Source: Chitinophaga pinensis
Lineage (GTDB): Bacteria; Bacteroidota; Bacteroidia; UBA7662
Length of the DNA stretch: 63,299 nt
Reading direction: 5' to 3'
NCBI GenBank assembly: GCA_945874665.1
Contig: CAMCHJ010000010.1
Location: 1 to 63,299 of the forward strand
The notes beneath the pieces are model-generated. The model was given only the letters and a program-made list of their open reading frames with translations. It did no database searches and was not told where the DNA came from. The position numbers and the translations under genes were made by a program. Below are positions 1 through 8,666 of this stretch, one piece after another. Every line of letters starts with the position of its first letter. Position 1 is the stretch's first letter.

Positions 1-76
1 GCTGCTTTCCTTGTTTATAAATGGTATCCAGTATGTCAATGAACTTATCTCTCTTCAAGATCTCTTCAATCTCCAA
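1..76 (-). CDS. N-terminal fragment of an unidentified gene cut by the window edge
   Basis: A minus-strand reading frame runs off the left edge. From a TTG at 76 it reads MEIEEILKRDKFIDILDTIY and continues open to base 1. The frame also stays open upstream, so the start is uncertain, and it contains no ATG. A promoter-like TAnnTTTG box lies at 128-135 on the same strand, and a GGAGAGGGGG tract precedes the TTG, which suits a gene starting here. Too little is visible to name a family, and the reading could be chance. Confidence 0.3.
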   Translation of the reverse strand, partial: MEIEEILKRDKFIDILDTIYKQGKQ

Positions 77-127
77 AATCCCCCTCTCCAATCCCAACTC
101 CCGACCATCTGTCGTTCGAAGCGGCTG

Positions 128-160
128 CAAAGGTACAATTTTTAATTTCTAATAAGCAAA
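128..160 (-). promoter_or_regulatory. Bacteroidota-type promoter, proximal copy
   Basis: On the minus strand the -7 box TACCTTTG (135-128) matches TAnnTTTG exactly. A TTTG at 160-157 stands about 21 bases upstream as the -33 element. It points toward the partial gene at the left edge. This is a sequence match only; no transcription start is known. Confidence 0.55.
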
Positions 161-221
161 CTATTTATTTAAAAACTTTTTGCTGTTTGATGTGTGAGAA
201 CGCCCTTTCGTTAAGGGACTA

Positions 222-251
222 CAAAGGTAAGGCAACTTCTTTCAAAAACAA
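222..251 (-). promoter_or_regulatory. Bacteroidota-type promoter, distal copy
   Basis: On the minus strand, TTG (251-249), a spacer of exactly 19 bases and TACCTTTG (229-222) fit the phylum consensus. It is the second promoter in tandem upstream of the left-edge gene. The short inverted repeat CCCTT/AAGGG at 203-217 lies about where the transcript would begin. Confidence 0.55.
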
Positions 252-328
252 GCCTAGCACCGAAGAAAAAGGCATAATAAACGCAACTGCTGCGGATACT
301 GCTGAAAACCAAATAGGTTATGACAGCA

Positions 329-688
329 CTAAAACTGTCCTATTGAGAGCATTACTAAGGTACAGGCAGGAAAAGCCTCCACTCCAACCGCCTCAAGCGC
401 TTGCATAAAGGGCAAATTTTCGGTGCCAGGATTAAAAATTACCCGCTTGGGTCTCAATAAAAAGATCAAATCCTTGTAATTTTCCTGGTGCGACGGGTTA
501 ACATACAAGGTTATGGTATGAACTTCGGCATGATTTGCTGGCAGCTCCCTGTAGATAGGCTGCCCATTCACCGCTCCTTCTTGCTTGCCCAACATCAAAA
601 TTGGATAGCCCGCTTCCATTAACCGCAAGGCCGCCATATTACTATAACGCTGTGGTTGCTCTGATGCTCCTATAATAAGTGTGGTCAT
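329..688 (-). CDS. CoA-binding domain protein (YccU/CoA_binding_2-like)
   Basis: A 119-residue protein with a single Rossmann-like CoA-binding domain. It opens with a beta strand and nucleotide loop (TTLIIGASEQPQRYSN), followed by the Pro-rich GQPIYREL stretch and the VIFNPGTEN segment typical of the small YccU-type family. The length suits the family. In the family this domain binds coenzyme A or a related nucleotide, but the physiological role is unknown. Its ATG overlaps the stop of the upstream FAD oxidoreductase by four bases (ATGA), so the two are probably translationally coupled. Confidence 0.8.
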   Translation of the reverse strand: MTTLIIGASEQPQRYSNMAALRLMEAGYPILMLGKQEGAVNGQPIYRELPANHAEVHTITLYVNPSHQENYKDLIFLLRPKRVIFNPGTENLPFMQALEAVGVEAFPACTLVMLSIGQF

Positions 689-2220
689 GCGTTCATATAC
701 TTAACAGCGGCCAAAGCCGAAAGTTCTCCATCAATGGCTGCGCTTACAATACCACCAGCATAGCCAGCGCCTTCGCCCACGGGAAAAAGATTTTGAATTT
801 GTGGATGAGCGCGCGTTGTCGGGTCGCGGGGAATACGGACGGGAGAGGAAGTCCTGCTTTCTGGCCCTACCAAAATCGCTTCATTGGTAAAATAGCTCGG
901 CATGCGTTTGCTTATTTCTCGCAAAGCTTCGGCCACGCGTCGTTCAATAAAACGCGGAAAGACCTGATTGAGTTCAACCGACTTCACCCCCGGCCGATAA
1001 GAGCAATCTGGCAAATCGGTCGACAAGCGGCCATTCACGAAGTCGAGCATGCGTTGACCCGGTGCAATCTGTGCCCCGCCGCCTAACTCCCAAGCCCTGC
1101 GTTCAATGCTTTGTTGCAGCCGCAGCATGCCCAAGGCATTGCTACCCCCTGCCAGCGCATCTCCTAATTGGAGCTCCACTACAAAGCCGGAGTTGGCAAA
1201 CGGATTGTTTCGTTTGCTGGGCGACCAGCCATTGGTTACGATTTCTTCATTATCGGTTGCGCAGGGAGCGATGATGCCTCCTGGACACATGCAAAAGCTG
1301 TAAACGCCCCTGCCCTGCGCCTGTTGCACGATGCTGTAGCTCGCCGGTGGCAGATAATCGCCACGCGAATCGCAATGGTACTGCAGCTTGTCGATGAGCT
1401 GCTGCGGATGCTCCACCCGCACGCCAATGGCTAGTGGTTTTGCCTCTATATATATATGTGCCTTTTCAAGCATCTCAAAAACATCGCGGGCAGAGTGGCC
1501 GGTGGCCAGCAATACCGATTTTACCGGCATGCGCGTGCCACCTTGCAGCTGCAGTGCGCTGATGCGGTCACTACTACATTCAAAAGCCGTTACTCGAGTG
1601 CCAAAATGAATCTCTCCCCCGCAACTCAAAATAAACTCCCTTATTCTCTCAATAATACTTGGCAGTTTATTGGTGCCAACATGCGGGTGTGCATCCAGCA
1701 AGATGGCATCAGGTGCGCCAAACCAAACCAATTGCTGCAATACCTTCCGCACATCACCGCGTTTTGAAGCTCGGGTATATAATTTACCATCCGAATAAGT
1801 ACCCGCACCCCCTTCTCCAAAGCAATAATTTGAATCGGGGTCCACCAAGCCATCGCGGGTGATGCGTACGAGATCGCGGCGGCGGTCGCGTACCGACTTA
1901 CCCCTTTCGAGCATTACCGGCTTTTTACCTTCAGCAATGCAGGCCAGTGCGGCCCAGAGCCCACCTGGTCCCGCCCCTATTATATGCACCTCTTCGGCAG
2001 CGCCTACCTGCTGTGCTGGCTGCTCATAAGGAAGGTCTGCACCATCCGCTGGCACTACCAGCACCCGCACCTTCACTGTTCGACCGCGGGCATCAATGCT
2101 ACGCCGATAAAGACGAAAGCTCCTGTTAGGTCCAAAAGGCGGGTTTTGGACCAGATATTCAGCTAACGCAACTTCATCAAAAGCCACTTCGGGCGAAAGT
2201 ACGAGTTCTTTTTGCTCCAT
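685..2220 (-). CDS. NAD(P)/FAD-dependent oxidoreductase (COG2509-like)
   Basis: A 511-residue flavoprotein. A dinucleotide-binding motif of the GAGPGGLWAAL type lies near residue 82, followed by the ERG that binds the FAD ribose. Later signatures are the FGEGGAGTYSDGKL segment, the second nucleotide loop VLLATGHSARD and the C-terminal FPVGEGAGYAGGI motif that closes the FAD site. This arrangement matches the widespread family annotated as FAD-dependent protein or uncharacterised dehydrogenase; substrates are not known. The first about 80 residues form a separate small domain, as is usual in this family. It heads a two-gene operon with the CoA-binding protein and is divergent from dnaB. Confidence 0.85.
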   Translation of the reverse strand: MEQKELVLSPEVAFDEVALAEYLVQNPPFGPNRSFRLYRRSIDARGRTVKVRVLVVPADGADLPYEQPAQQVGAAEEVHIIGAGPGGLWAALACIAEGKKPVMLERGKSVRDRRRDLVRITRDGLVDPDSNYCFGEGGAGTYSDGKLYTRASKRGDVRKVLQQLVWFGAPDAILLDAHPHVGTNKLPSIIERIREFILSCGGEIHFGTRVTAFECSSDRISALQLQGGTRMPVKSVLLATGHSARDVFEMLEKAHIYIEAKPLAIGVRVEHPQQLIDKLQYHCDSRGDYLPPASYSIVQQAQGRGVYSFCMCPGGIIAPCATDNEEIVTNGWSPSKRNNPFANSGFVVELQLGDALAGGSNALGMLRLQQSIERRAWELGGGAQIAPGQRMLDFVNGRLSTDLPDCSYRPGVKSVELNQVFPRFIERRVAEALREISKRMPSYFTNEAILVGPESRTSSPVRIPRDPTTRAHPQIQNLFPVGEGAGYAGGIVSAAIDGELSALAAVKYMNA

Positions 2221-2234
2221 GATGTTGATAAGGA

Positions 2235-2259
2235 GGTGGTTATAAACAGCTTATCCACC
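2235..2259. promoter_or_regulatory. Inverted repeat containing a DnaA-box-like nonamer
   Basis: GGTGG (2235-2239) and CCACC (2255-2259) flank ATAA and TTAT, giving a short imperfect hairpin between the FAD oxidoreductase gene and dnaB. The right arm reads TTATCCACC, one base from the DnaA box TTATCCACA. The site would fall in the 5' leader of the oxidoreductase mRNA. Whether it binds DnaA or is a chance match cannot be decided from the sequence. Confidence 0.25.
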
Positions 2260-2389
2260 AAAAAGGAGAGGCTGTAGATAAGTCCACCAAAAGCGAAGAT
2301 ACAGGCTTGCTTGCTGAATGAAAACGGTGGGAAGATATTTACTGGCTTTTTGTTGGTAGGTGGGGCAAAAGGGCGGTAATATTGCAGTT

Positions 2390-3922
2390 ATGGAAGAGCG
2401 CAATATGCCGATGGCCGTCACCTCATCGGTTGGAAATAGAAAAACACGGATTCCCGACAGTCATTCAGTGAGTGCAGGCAAGCTGCCACCCCAAGCTATT
2501 GACTTGGAGGAAGCGGTTTTAGGGGCTTTGATGCTTGAAAAAGAGGCTTTGTCGCAGGTTATCGACATCCTCCAGCCGACTGTTTTTTACGTAGAGAAGA
2601 ACCAGCACGTTTTTCGCGCGATCCAAAAGTTGTTTGAACAATCAAAGCCTGTTGACCTATTAACGGTTACCCAAGAGTTGCGCCAACTTGGCTTGTTGGA
2701 GAAAGTAGGCGGGGCTTTTTACATTGCTGAGCTCACCAACCGGGTGGCTTCAGCGGCAAATATTGAATTTCATGCCCGTATTTTATTAGAGAAATACATT
2801 TTGCGCGAATTGGTGCGCATTTCAAGTGACATCACCAAGCAGGCATTTGAAGAAACCACCGACGTATTTGAGCTGCTCGACAAAGCCGAAACAGACTTGT
2901 TTGCGGTGGCTGAGCAAAACATCCGCCGAAACAGCGAAGGCATGAGTACCCTTGTAGCCAAGGCTATCAAGGAGATTGAGGCCATTGGCCAGCAGGAAGA
3001 AGGACTTTCGGGCGTGCCATCGGGCTTTACCGATATGGACCGCATAACCAACGGCTGGCAGCGCGGCACCTTAAACATCATAGCTGCCCGTCCTGCCATG
3101 GGTAAAACCGCCTTTGTATTGAGCTTGGCCCGCAATGCTGCGGTTGATTTCAAAAAAGGCGTTGCTTTTTTCTCCCTTGAAATGGGCGCCATCGAATTGG
3201 TAAATCGTTTGATTTCGGGAGAAGCCGAGATCGAAGCTGAAAAAATCAAGAAGGGCAAACTTGAGGCACACGAATGGACCCAGCTCAACACGCGGGTGGC
3301 GCGCTTATCACAAGCCCCTTTCTTTATAGATGATACCCCACAGCTTACGTTGTTTGAATTGCGAGCCAAGTGCCGCCGTTTGAAAGCGCAGCACGATATC
3401 CAAATAATCATTATCGACTACCTGCAGTTGATGAGCGGCGGTCCAGAGAACGCCGGCGGCAACCGCGAACAAGTAATTGCCAGTATTTCGCGCGGCCTCA
3501 AGGCCCTTTCTAAAGAGCTTAGCGTTCCTGTGATTGCGCTCTCGCAGCTCAGTCGCGCTGTTGAAACCCGTGGTGGCGATAAAAAGCCACAGCTTTCCGA
3601 CTTACGCGAATCGGGTTCTATCGAACAAGACGCCGATATGGTGATGTTTATATACAGGGCCGACTACTATGGTCTCGAGCCTGATGTGCCTGGCTCATCT
3701 CAAATCATCATTGCCAAGCATAGAAATGGCCAAACGGGCGAAGTAAATCTGAGGTTCGTAGATAAGTATGCCAAATTTGTAAATCTCGAAACGGACTTCA
3801 GTGCTTTTGGCACGCCGTCACCTATTCCTTATGGTGGATTTGGCGGCAGCGACCAGCAAGCCAATGTACGGGTGATGCCTTCGAAAATGAATAACTTCGG
3901 CAACGAAGAGGCACCGTTTTAA
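2390..3922 (+). CDS. dnaB: Replicative DNA helicase DnaB
   Basis: The hexameric 5'-3' helicase of the replication fork. The N-terminal domain starts at GKLPPQAIDLEEAVLGALML, followed by a linker and the RecA-like ATPase domain with Walker A RPAMGKT (about residues 234-240), Walker B IIIIDYLQLM and the DLRESGSIEQDADMV motif. At 510 residues the length is normal. I chose the ATG at 2390 because it gives an N-terminal extension like other Bacteroidota DnaB proteins. A GTG at 2360 and an ATG at 2405 are alternatives. A promoter-like TAATATTG at 2378-2385 would exclude the GTG and leave an extremely short leader. No intein is present. Confidence 0.96.
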   Translation: MEERNMPMAVTSSVGNRKTRIPDSHSVSAGKLPPQAIDLEEAVLGALMLEKEALSQVIDILQPTVFYVEKNQHVFRAIQKLFEQSKPVDLLTVTQELRQLGLLEKVGGAFYIAELTNRVASAANIEFHARILLEKYILRELVRISSDITKQAFEETTDVFELLDKAETDLFAVAEQNIRRNSEGMSTLVAKAIKEIEAIGQQEEGLSGVPSGFTDMDRITNGWQRGTLNIIAARPAMGKTAFVLSLARNAAVDFKKGVAFFSLEMGAIELVNRLISGEAEIEAEKIKKGKLEAHEWTQLNTRVARLSQAPFFIDDTPQLTLFELRAKCRRLKAQHDIQIIIIDYLQLMSGGPENAGGNREQVIASISRGLKALSKELSVPVIALSQLSRAVETRGGDKKPQLSDLRESGSIEQDADMVMFIYRADYYGLEPDVPGSSQIIIAKHRNGQTGEVNLRFVDKYAKFVNLETDFSAFGTPSPIPYGGFGGSDQQANVRVMPSKMNNFGNEEAPF

Positions 3923-3931
3923 GTTATTGCC

Positions 3932-4606
3932 GTGCTGCCTTTAAGCCATCAGCTGCCGGTAGACTGGCAAGTAGCTATGGCGCCCGCCTTCAAATATTCC
4001 TCTTTTGTGCAGCTTGAGCAGCGTTTGGCGGCAGCGCAAGCCGCAGGTGAAATCATTTACCCTGCAGCAAAGGATATTTTTAAGGCCTTTGCATGCTGCG
4101 CTTTAAAGGATGTAAAAGTTGTGATCTTAGGCCAAGACCCATATCACGGACCAGGCCAAGCCCATGGGTTGAGCTTTTCGGTGCCCGATGGCGTGGCTTT
4201 TCCACCATCATTAAGTAATATTTTTAAAGAACTAGAAAGCGATTTGAGCATTGCCTCACCGGCTTCAGGCAACCTTGAACGTTGGGCTTCACAGGGCGTT
4301 TTGCTGCTTAACAGCATCCTTACGGTAAAAGCGCATGCAGCAGGATCACACCGCCAATGGGGTTGGGAAGATTTTACCGATGGGGTGCTAAAAACGATTA
4401 GCGCGCAGCAAGGTCCTGTGGTATTTATGCTTTGGGGCAACTATGCCATACAGAAGGCCCCCTTCATAGACCAAAGCAAACACCTTATTTTAACCGCTCC
4501 TCACCCCTCTCCACTTTCCGCTTACAAGGGATGGTGGGGCAGCAAGCACTTCTCTCAAACAAACAAATGGCTGATCAACCAAGGTCAAACAGCCATTGTA
4601 TGGTGA
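3932..4606 (+). CDS. ung: Uracil-DNA glycosylase, family 1
   Basis: Removes uracil from DNA as the first step of base excision repair. The catalytic water-activating motif GQDPYHGPGQAHGLSFSV (Asp69), the LLLNSILTV strand and the C-terminal HPSPLSAYKGWWG motif with catalytic His191 are all present. The length of 224 residues is typical. The start is a GTG just 9 bases after the dnaB stop; the next ATG, at 3977, would remove part of the conserved N-terminus. It is probably cotranscribed with dnaB, pairing repair with replication. Confidence 0.95.
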   Translation: MLPLSHQLPVDWQVAMAPAFKYSSFVQLEQRLAAAQAAGEIIYPAAKDIFKAFACCALKDVKVVILGQDPYHGPGQAHGLSFSVPDGVAFPPSLSNIFKELESDLSIASPASGNLERWASQGVLLLNSILTVKAHAAGSHRQWGWEDFTDGVLKTISAQQGPVVFMLWGNYAIQKAPFIDQSKHLILTAPHPSPLSAYKGWWGSKHFSQTNKWLINQGQTAIVW

Positions 4607-4632
4607 GCGATCTGGACTTATAAATTCACTGT

Positions 4633-6039
4633 TTAATCCGCTTTCTCCTTTGGCTTGCGCATTCCAAACACCAGATTGGCACCCAGGCGAATATTAAAGG
4701 AAGATACATTTCCCTGGTTATTCAAAGCCAGGAGGTTATCAGCAACCGTGTAAATTTGTAGTGGACCTAGATTAACAGCTAAGGCACCGCCCAAATTGTC
4801 GAAAGTGCCTTGGGACAACGTGTAATTACCACGCAAGAATAGAACATTCCAGATTTTGAACTGTGCAAAGGCTGTAAATGCATCGAAAGTTTGGTTGAAA
4901 GAGAGGTTTCTAGAATAAATACCCCCAACAAAAGTATTCGGCAATAATTCGTAAGAAGCACTTAGGATGTAACGCGAATTCATCCGTGTGGTAAACGTCT
5001 TACCAGCCTCTTCTTGGATATTCAAGCCGCTCAATAAAGAATCGGTGATGCCATCAAAAGGACCAGCGCCGCCATCTTCACCTACCGTGATTTGACCGCC
5101 TCGGTAAGTGAATTCGTTTTCATCGCTTACATAGCTTGTCAGGTCTTCAGACCAATTAATGCTACCTAAATCCGTGGCGCTAAATGAAAGCACTAGTTTC
5201 TTGATGGGCTTGTAGGTAAACCCTAAATCAAAAGCAAGACCCATATTACCAGTCATAGGCACCCAGTCGTTTACGTTTATGCCCGGCGCCAACGCTCTTA
5301 AGCTATCACCACCAAAAATACCCAGTGATTGATCTAAGCGTGCCAAGCCAGACGTATTATAGCGCAAACCGCTGGTAAGACGCACACTGTCTGAATCCCA
5401 GTATATTTTGCCACGGGCATATTCTGTGCTTGTGGCAACAAGGCCATTGATCAATTTCACACGACCACCAACAGACCACTTGTCATTGATTTCACGGCCA
5501 AAACCCACATGATAGGCTACATAGCTTTGTATGTTTAGGCTTATATCATCCAACACAATAGGATTGCTTTGAAAATAATCCGTGGTGCCTTCCTGCGCCA
5601 AGCGCAACAAATCAACAGGGAGCCGTACGCCTGTTTGCAAGCCTTGGTAAACACCTAAGCTGATAAAATTCTTTTTCTTAATTCGAAAACCGATTTGGAA
5701 AAGCTCTGATTGTTGTTCAATGTTGAAGCCGAAGGTGCCTCCTGGTCTTTCATTATAAAGTTTGCTAAAATCAAGCATTGACTTGTCCTTATTCGACACA
5801 GTATCACGAACCACCTTGATAACATCATCCAATACAAAAGTAGGGTTCCAATAATTCACATATACGCTGGGCAGGGCGATAAAGAACCGCGACTGAGGCA
5901 ATATGCCAGGATTCGTATAATTTGACTGAGGCACACCTGTAAATTGGTGCATCCCTAAGTTGAACTGAGCACTGCTCGCAAACGACATGGCCATCAGTAG
6001 GGTGCCAAGAATATATTTTCTCATAGTTTGTGTGGTCAT
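4633..6039 (-). CDS. Predicted outer-membrane beta-barrel protein, DUF5723-like
   Basis: A secreted protein with a signal peptide (MRKYILGTLLMAMSFASSAQ, cleavage after AQ) and a body rich in alternating aromatic and polar strands. The segment NYTNPGILPQSRFFIALPS and later strand-turn repeats resemble Bacteroidota proteins of the DUF5723 group, which are predicted barrels. The ATG used follows the stop of the upstream lipoprotein by one base; an ATG five codons later is possible. The tight pairing suggests the two products work together in the envelope. The function is unknown. It faces ung in a convergent arrangement. Confidence 0.7.
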   Translation of the reverse strand: MTTQTMRKYILGTLLMAMSFASSAQFNLGMHQFTGVPQSNYTNPGILPQSRFFIALPSVYVNYWNPTFVLDDVIKVVRDTVSNKDKSMLDFSKLYNERPGGTFGFNIEQQSELFQIGFRIKKKNFISLGVYQGLQTGVRLPVDLLRLAQEGTTDYFQSNPIVLDDISLNIQSYVAYHVGFGREINDKWSVGGRVKLINGLVATSTEYARGKIYWDSDSVRLTSGLRYNTSGLARLDQSLGIFGGDSLRALAPGINVNDWVPMTGNMGLAFDLGFTYKPIKKLVLSFSATDLGSINWSEDLTSYVSDENEFTYRGGQITVGEDGGAGPFDGITDSLLSGLNIQEEAGKTFTTRMNSRYILSASYELLPNTFVGGIYSRNLSFNQTFDAFTAFAQFKIWNVLFLRGNYTLSQGTFDNLGGALAVNLGPLQIYTVADNLLALNNQGNVSSFNIRLGANLVFGMRKPKEKAD

Positions 6040-6040
6040 G

Positions 6041-8134
6041 TTAATTGCCAATTAAGTCGCTAGCCTTTACCGTTGCCTCTAAACCAAGCTTCATAATGAG
6101 GTCGTAATCGGTATAAATTTTCACCACTTGGCGCTGCCCGCCTGGAAGCGCAGCTGTGCTCATGCCCAATCTCAAAGCTATTTTTTTTGCCCTTCGTATC
6201 TCAGGCATTGCTGCTCGCGTGAGCACTACTTCTGAAGTGCTGTTGTTGGCAGCAGTTACGCGGCCATTGGCATCCACTTGTGCTGCAAACACCAGTGGCG
6301 CATCTAATGTAAGCATCGGTGCATCCGTTGAGTCAAGAAAAACAAGCCCCACATCCAAGTCAAATGGAAACCTATTCACACTTTTAAAACGCAACTTTGC
6401 TTCTAAAATATTGCTCAAAATGCTAGCATCAAAATCAATGGTATCCCCAAATCCAATGCCATTGGCACTTAATTCAAAAGGCAAATCCGCCTCCAGCCCG
6501 ATTTTTATGCCACTCGCGCTGGTAATAAAATTAGCTCCTTGGTTGCCATTAGGATTAAGAACGATCAAACCACCTGTGGTCAAGGTATCTGGAGGTAAAC
6601 TCAGCAGCTGTGCGAGCTGTGAGTTCAGGTTGTTGTAAGTCAAGGAGCCAGAAGCCGTATTACCTGGCACTGTTGGATAAGGCATGATTTGGGCTGGTGC
6701 ATTTAAACTAACCGCTTGGCCCGCAATTGTCCGTCCTTCCATATCGAGGGTGAGCTGAATGGGCGCGCCAATAGAATTGGAAATGTTTAAATCGATATTT
6801 GGGTTTGCCAAGAAAATGCTGCCTCCCAATTCTTTTAAGAAGGAGAGATTTAAGTCCAGACTACTCTCATCGATTTGAATGGTTTTTTGCCCGAAATATC
6901 CTCTCACTACATTAAAAGCAATGTTATTAATGCCGTAAGAAACCGTTAATTGGTTGGAAGAATCAATGGGCTGCAATGTTCCAGAACTAACCAAAGCCGC
7001 TTTTACAATCACTGGCAAAATATTAAAGGCTTGTTGCGGGTCGGTGGTTAAATCAAGTATGGCACCAGCGAGACTAATTGATTCGTTTGTAGTGGCATTT
7101 GGCAAGATATTAATGATGCGCTGTATAGGCACATTATTAACACTGATGGCTGGTAAGCTGAGATCAATACGAATGGGCTCTGAAATGGTAGACACAAAAG
7201 CAAAGTCGATTGAACCTGATGTCAAGTCAATCTGATAAAGCTCTTCGTTATCACCTGGTGCAAAATCAACGCGATTGGTGTCTGCACTAAAATCTTGTGA
7301 AGGGATAATTACTACGCCATTGACTACTTCTAAAGTATCTCCAGCCATGCCAATGGTTAAAGCCTGCGTGGTATTCATCAATACCGTATTTGGAGCAGTG
7401 CCGGCAGAAGATATTTTAGTGATGCCAAAATCAATGGTATTTGACATGGTTTTGCCTGCCAAAACAATAGACCGTACCTGCGAAGTGTTTGGCAAAATGT
7501 TACCGAATCGGGCCACTCCCAATGGCGTAGTTGCCCCAGTAGTTCTCAATTCCAAGACAACCGAATCTAAGGTTGTTGGATAACCGTTATTTAAAGTGAT
7601 GTTTAGAGCGCCTCTTGAAAAAGTAACTTGTGCAAAATCGTTGATTACAGGCAAGGTATATATCCCTCCACTTTGTACTGGAATGGGCGGAAACGGGGTA
7701 GGAATGCCTAGAGCTATGGCCTGGTTAATCGCACTTGCGGTAACCGGACTTAAATTTCCAACGAGCTGTCCTAATGAAACCGTTTGTGAACTACCAAAAT
7801 TACCAATGGCCAATGCCCCTAACTTCAACTGCTGGCTAGAAGGGGCTTGAGCTGGTATTTGTAAGATATCACCCACACTTTGCTCAGCAATACTGTCGTT
7901 TCGAAAAACAATTTTGATAGAACTATCTGGATTAATAGTTAGCGTGCTGTCGGCTTTCAACAAATTACCCAGCGTAATATTGACTGTTGCGATGGGGACA
8001 CCAAAACCCGGTTCCCAATCAGGTTTCATAAAGTTATTTGGATTGTATTTGTCTTTTAGACAGCCGCTTAATGTCAATACCCCTGCTAACAAGAGCATAC
8101 TTGACTTCAAGAATGAAGTATATTTTGGTTTCAT
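6041..8134 (-). CDS. Large lipoprotein of unknown function, about 697 residues
   Basis: The signal peptide and lipobox are clear (KSSMLLLAGVLTLSGC, lipidated Cys near residue 25), so the start is the ATG at 8134. The mature protein is Ser/Thr/Asn-rich, made of many short beta strands, and recurrently uses phrases such as LDLNLSF, NIDLNISN and FPFDLDVGL. This suggests several stacked beta-sandwich modules, some reminiscent of LEA/WHy-type or immunoglobulin-like folds (inference). Cys is almost absent after the lipobox. It is immediately followed by the barrel-like gene and has its own good promoter upstream. It is probably anchored in the outer membrane. No enzymatic motif is visible. Confidence 0.65.
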   Translation of the reverse strand: MKPKYTSFLKSSMLLLAGVLTLSGCLKDKYNPNNFMKPDWEPGFGVPIATVNITLGNLLKADSTLTINPDSSIKIVFRNDSIAEQSVGDILQIPAQAPSSQQLKLGALAIGNFGSSQTVSLGQLVGNLSPVTASAINQAIALGIPTPFPPIPVQSGGIYTLPVINDFAQVTFSRGALNITLNNGYPTTLDSVVLELRTTGATTPLGVARFGNILPNTSQVRSIVLAGKTMSNTIDFGITKISSAGTAPNTVLMNTTQALTIGMAGDTLEVVNGVVIIPSQDFSADTNRVDFAPGDNEELYQIDLTSGSIDFAFVSTISEPIRIDLSLPAISVNNVPIQRIINILPNATTNESISLAGAILDLTTDPQQAFNILPVIVKAALVSSGTLQPIDSSNQLTVSYGINNIAFNVVRGYFGQKTIQIDESSLDLNLSFLKELGGSIFLANPNIDLNISNSIGAPIQLTLDMEGRTIAGQAVSLNAPAQIMPYPTVPGNTASGSLTYNNLNSQLAQLLSLPPDTLTTGGLIVLNPNGNQGANFITSASGIKIGLEADLPFELSANGIGFGDTIDFDASILSNILEAKLRFKSVNRFPFDLDVGLVFLDSTDAPMLTLDAPLVFAAQVDANGRVTAANNSTSEVVLTRAAMPEIRRAKKIALRLGMSTAALPGGQRQVVKIYTDYDLIMKLGLEATVKASDLIGN

Positions 8135-8161
8135 AAGCTTAGTTTCGCTTAAATTTGTATT

Positions 8162-8193
8162 CAAACATACGATTTGAGGCGCGAGCCGCCAAA
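8162..8193 (-). promoter_or_regulatory. Promoter of the lipoprotein/barrel operon
   Basis: The minus strand carries TTTG (8193-8190), a 20-base spacer and TATGTTTG (8169-8162), an exact TAnnTTTG. The lipoprotein ATG lies 27 bases further on, leaving a short leader. Confidence 0.6.
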
Positions 8194-8252
8194 AATCAGA
8201 TAACAAAAAACCGAATAATACTGCAATGTGGGTATATATCCCCGATTAAGTT

Positions 8253-8609
8253 ATGATGAAGTTCTTAAACGCCATGCTTTTGGCTCTTGGCATCGGTTTG
8301 GGTGCGTTTGGTGCCCATGGCCTGCGACCACTCTTGGCAGCAAGATCTATGGAAGTATATGAAACAGCTGTTTTTTACCTCATTACCATGGCACTTGGCT
8401 TGTTCTGGATGAAAGACCAAAAAGGTCCTGCCCGTTTACTTCTCACAGGCATCCTGCTGTTTTCTGGCTCTTTGTTCTTGTTAAGCACCGCAAGCTTGCA
8501 TGGCCTCCCTGTACGGTGGCTTGGACCCGTTACGCCTATCGGCGGACTTTGTCTCATGGCAGGCTGGGTTTGGTTCGGATTGGGCCAACTCCCTACTAAA
8601 AAAAGCTAA
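8253..8609 (+). CDS. DUF423 family membrane protein
   Basis: A 118-residue inner-membrane protein with four hydrophobic segments. The start MMKFLNAMLLALGIGLGAFG followed by AHGLR, the VYETAVFYLITMALGL segment and the closing GPVTPIGGLCLMAGWV are hallmarks of the DUF423 (YgdD) family. No function is established for the family. It precedes the aminotransferase gene on the same strand with a 57-base gap. A GGGTATATATCCC palindrome sits about 20 bases before the start. Confidence 0.88.
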   Translation: MMKFLNAMLLALGIGLGAFGAHGLRPLLAARSMEVYETAVFYLITMALGLFWMKDQKGPARLLLTGILLFSGSLFLLSTASLHGLPVRWLGPVTPIGGLCLMAGWVWFGLGQLPTKKS

Positions 8610-8666
8610 AAGCACCTTTGAAACAGGATTATTACCTAAATTCGACCTTTTACCGAACGCTATTGC

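Noticed and set aside
2770-3411. A 213-codon minus-strand frame inside dnaB
   Set aside because: Antisense to the conserved helicase core; Ser/Arg-rich with no family features.
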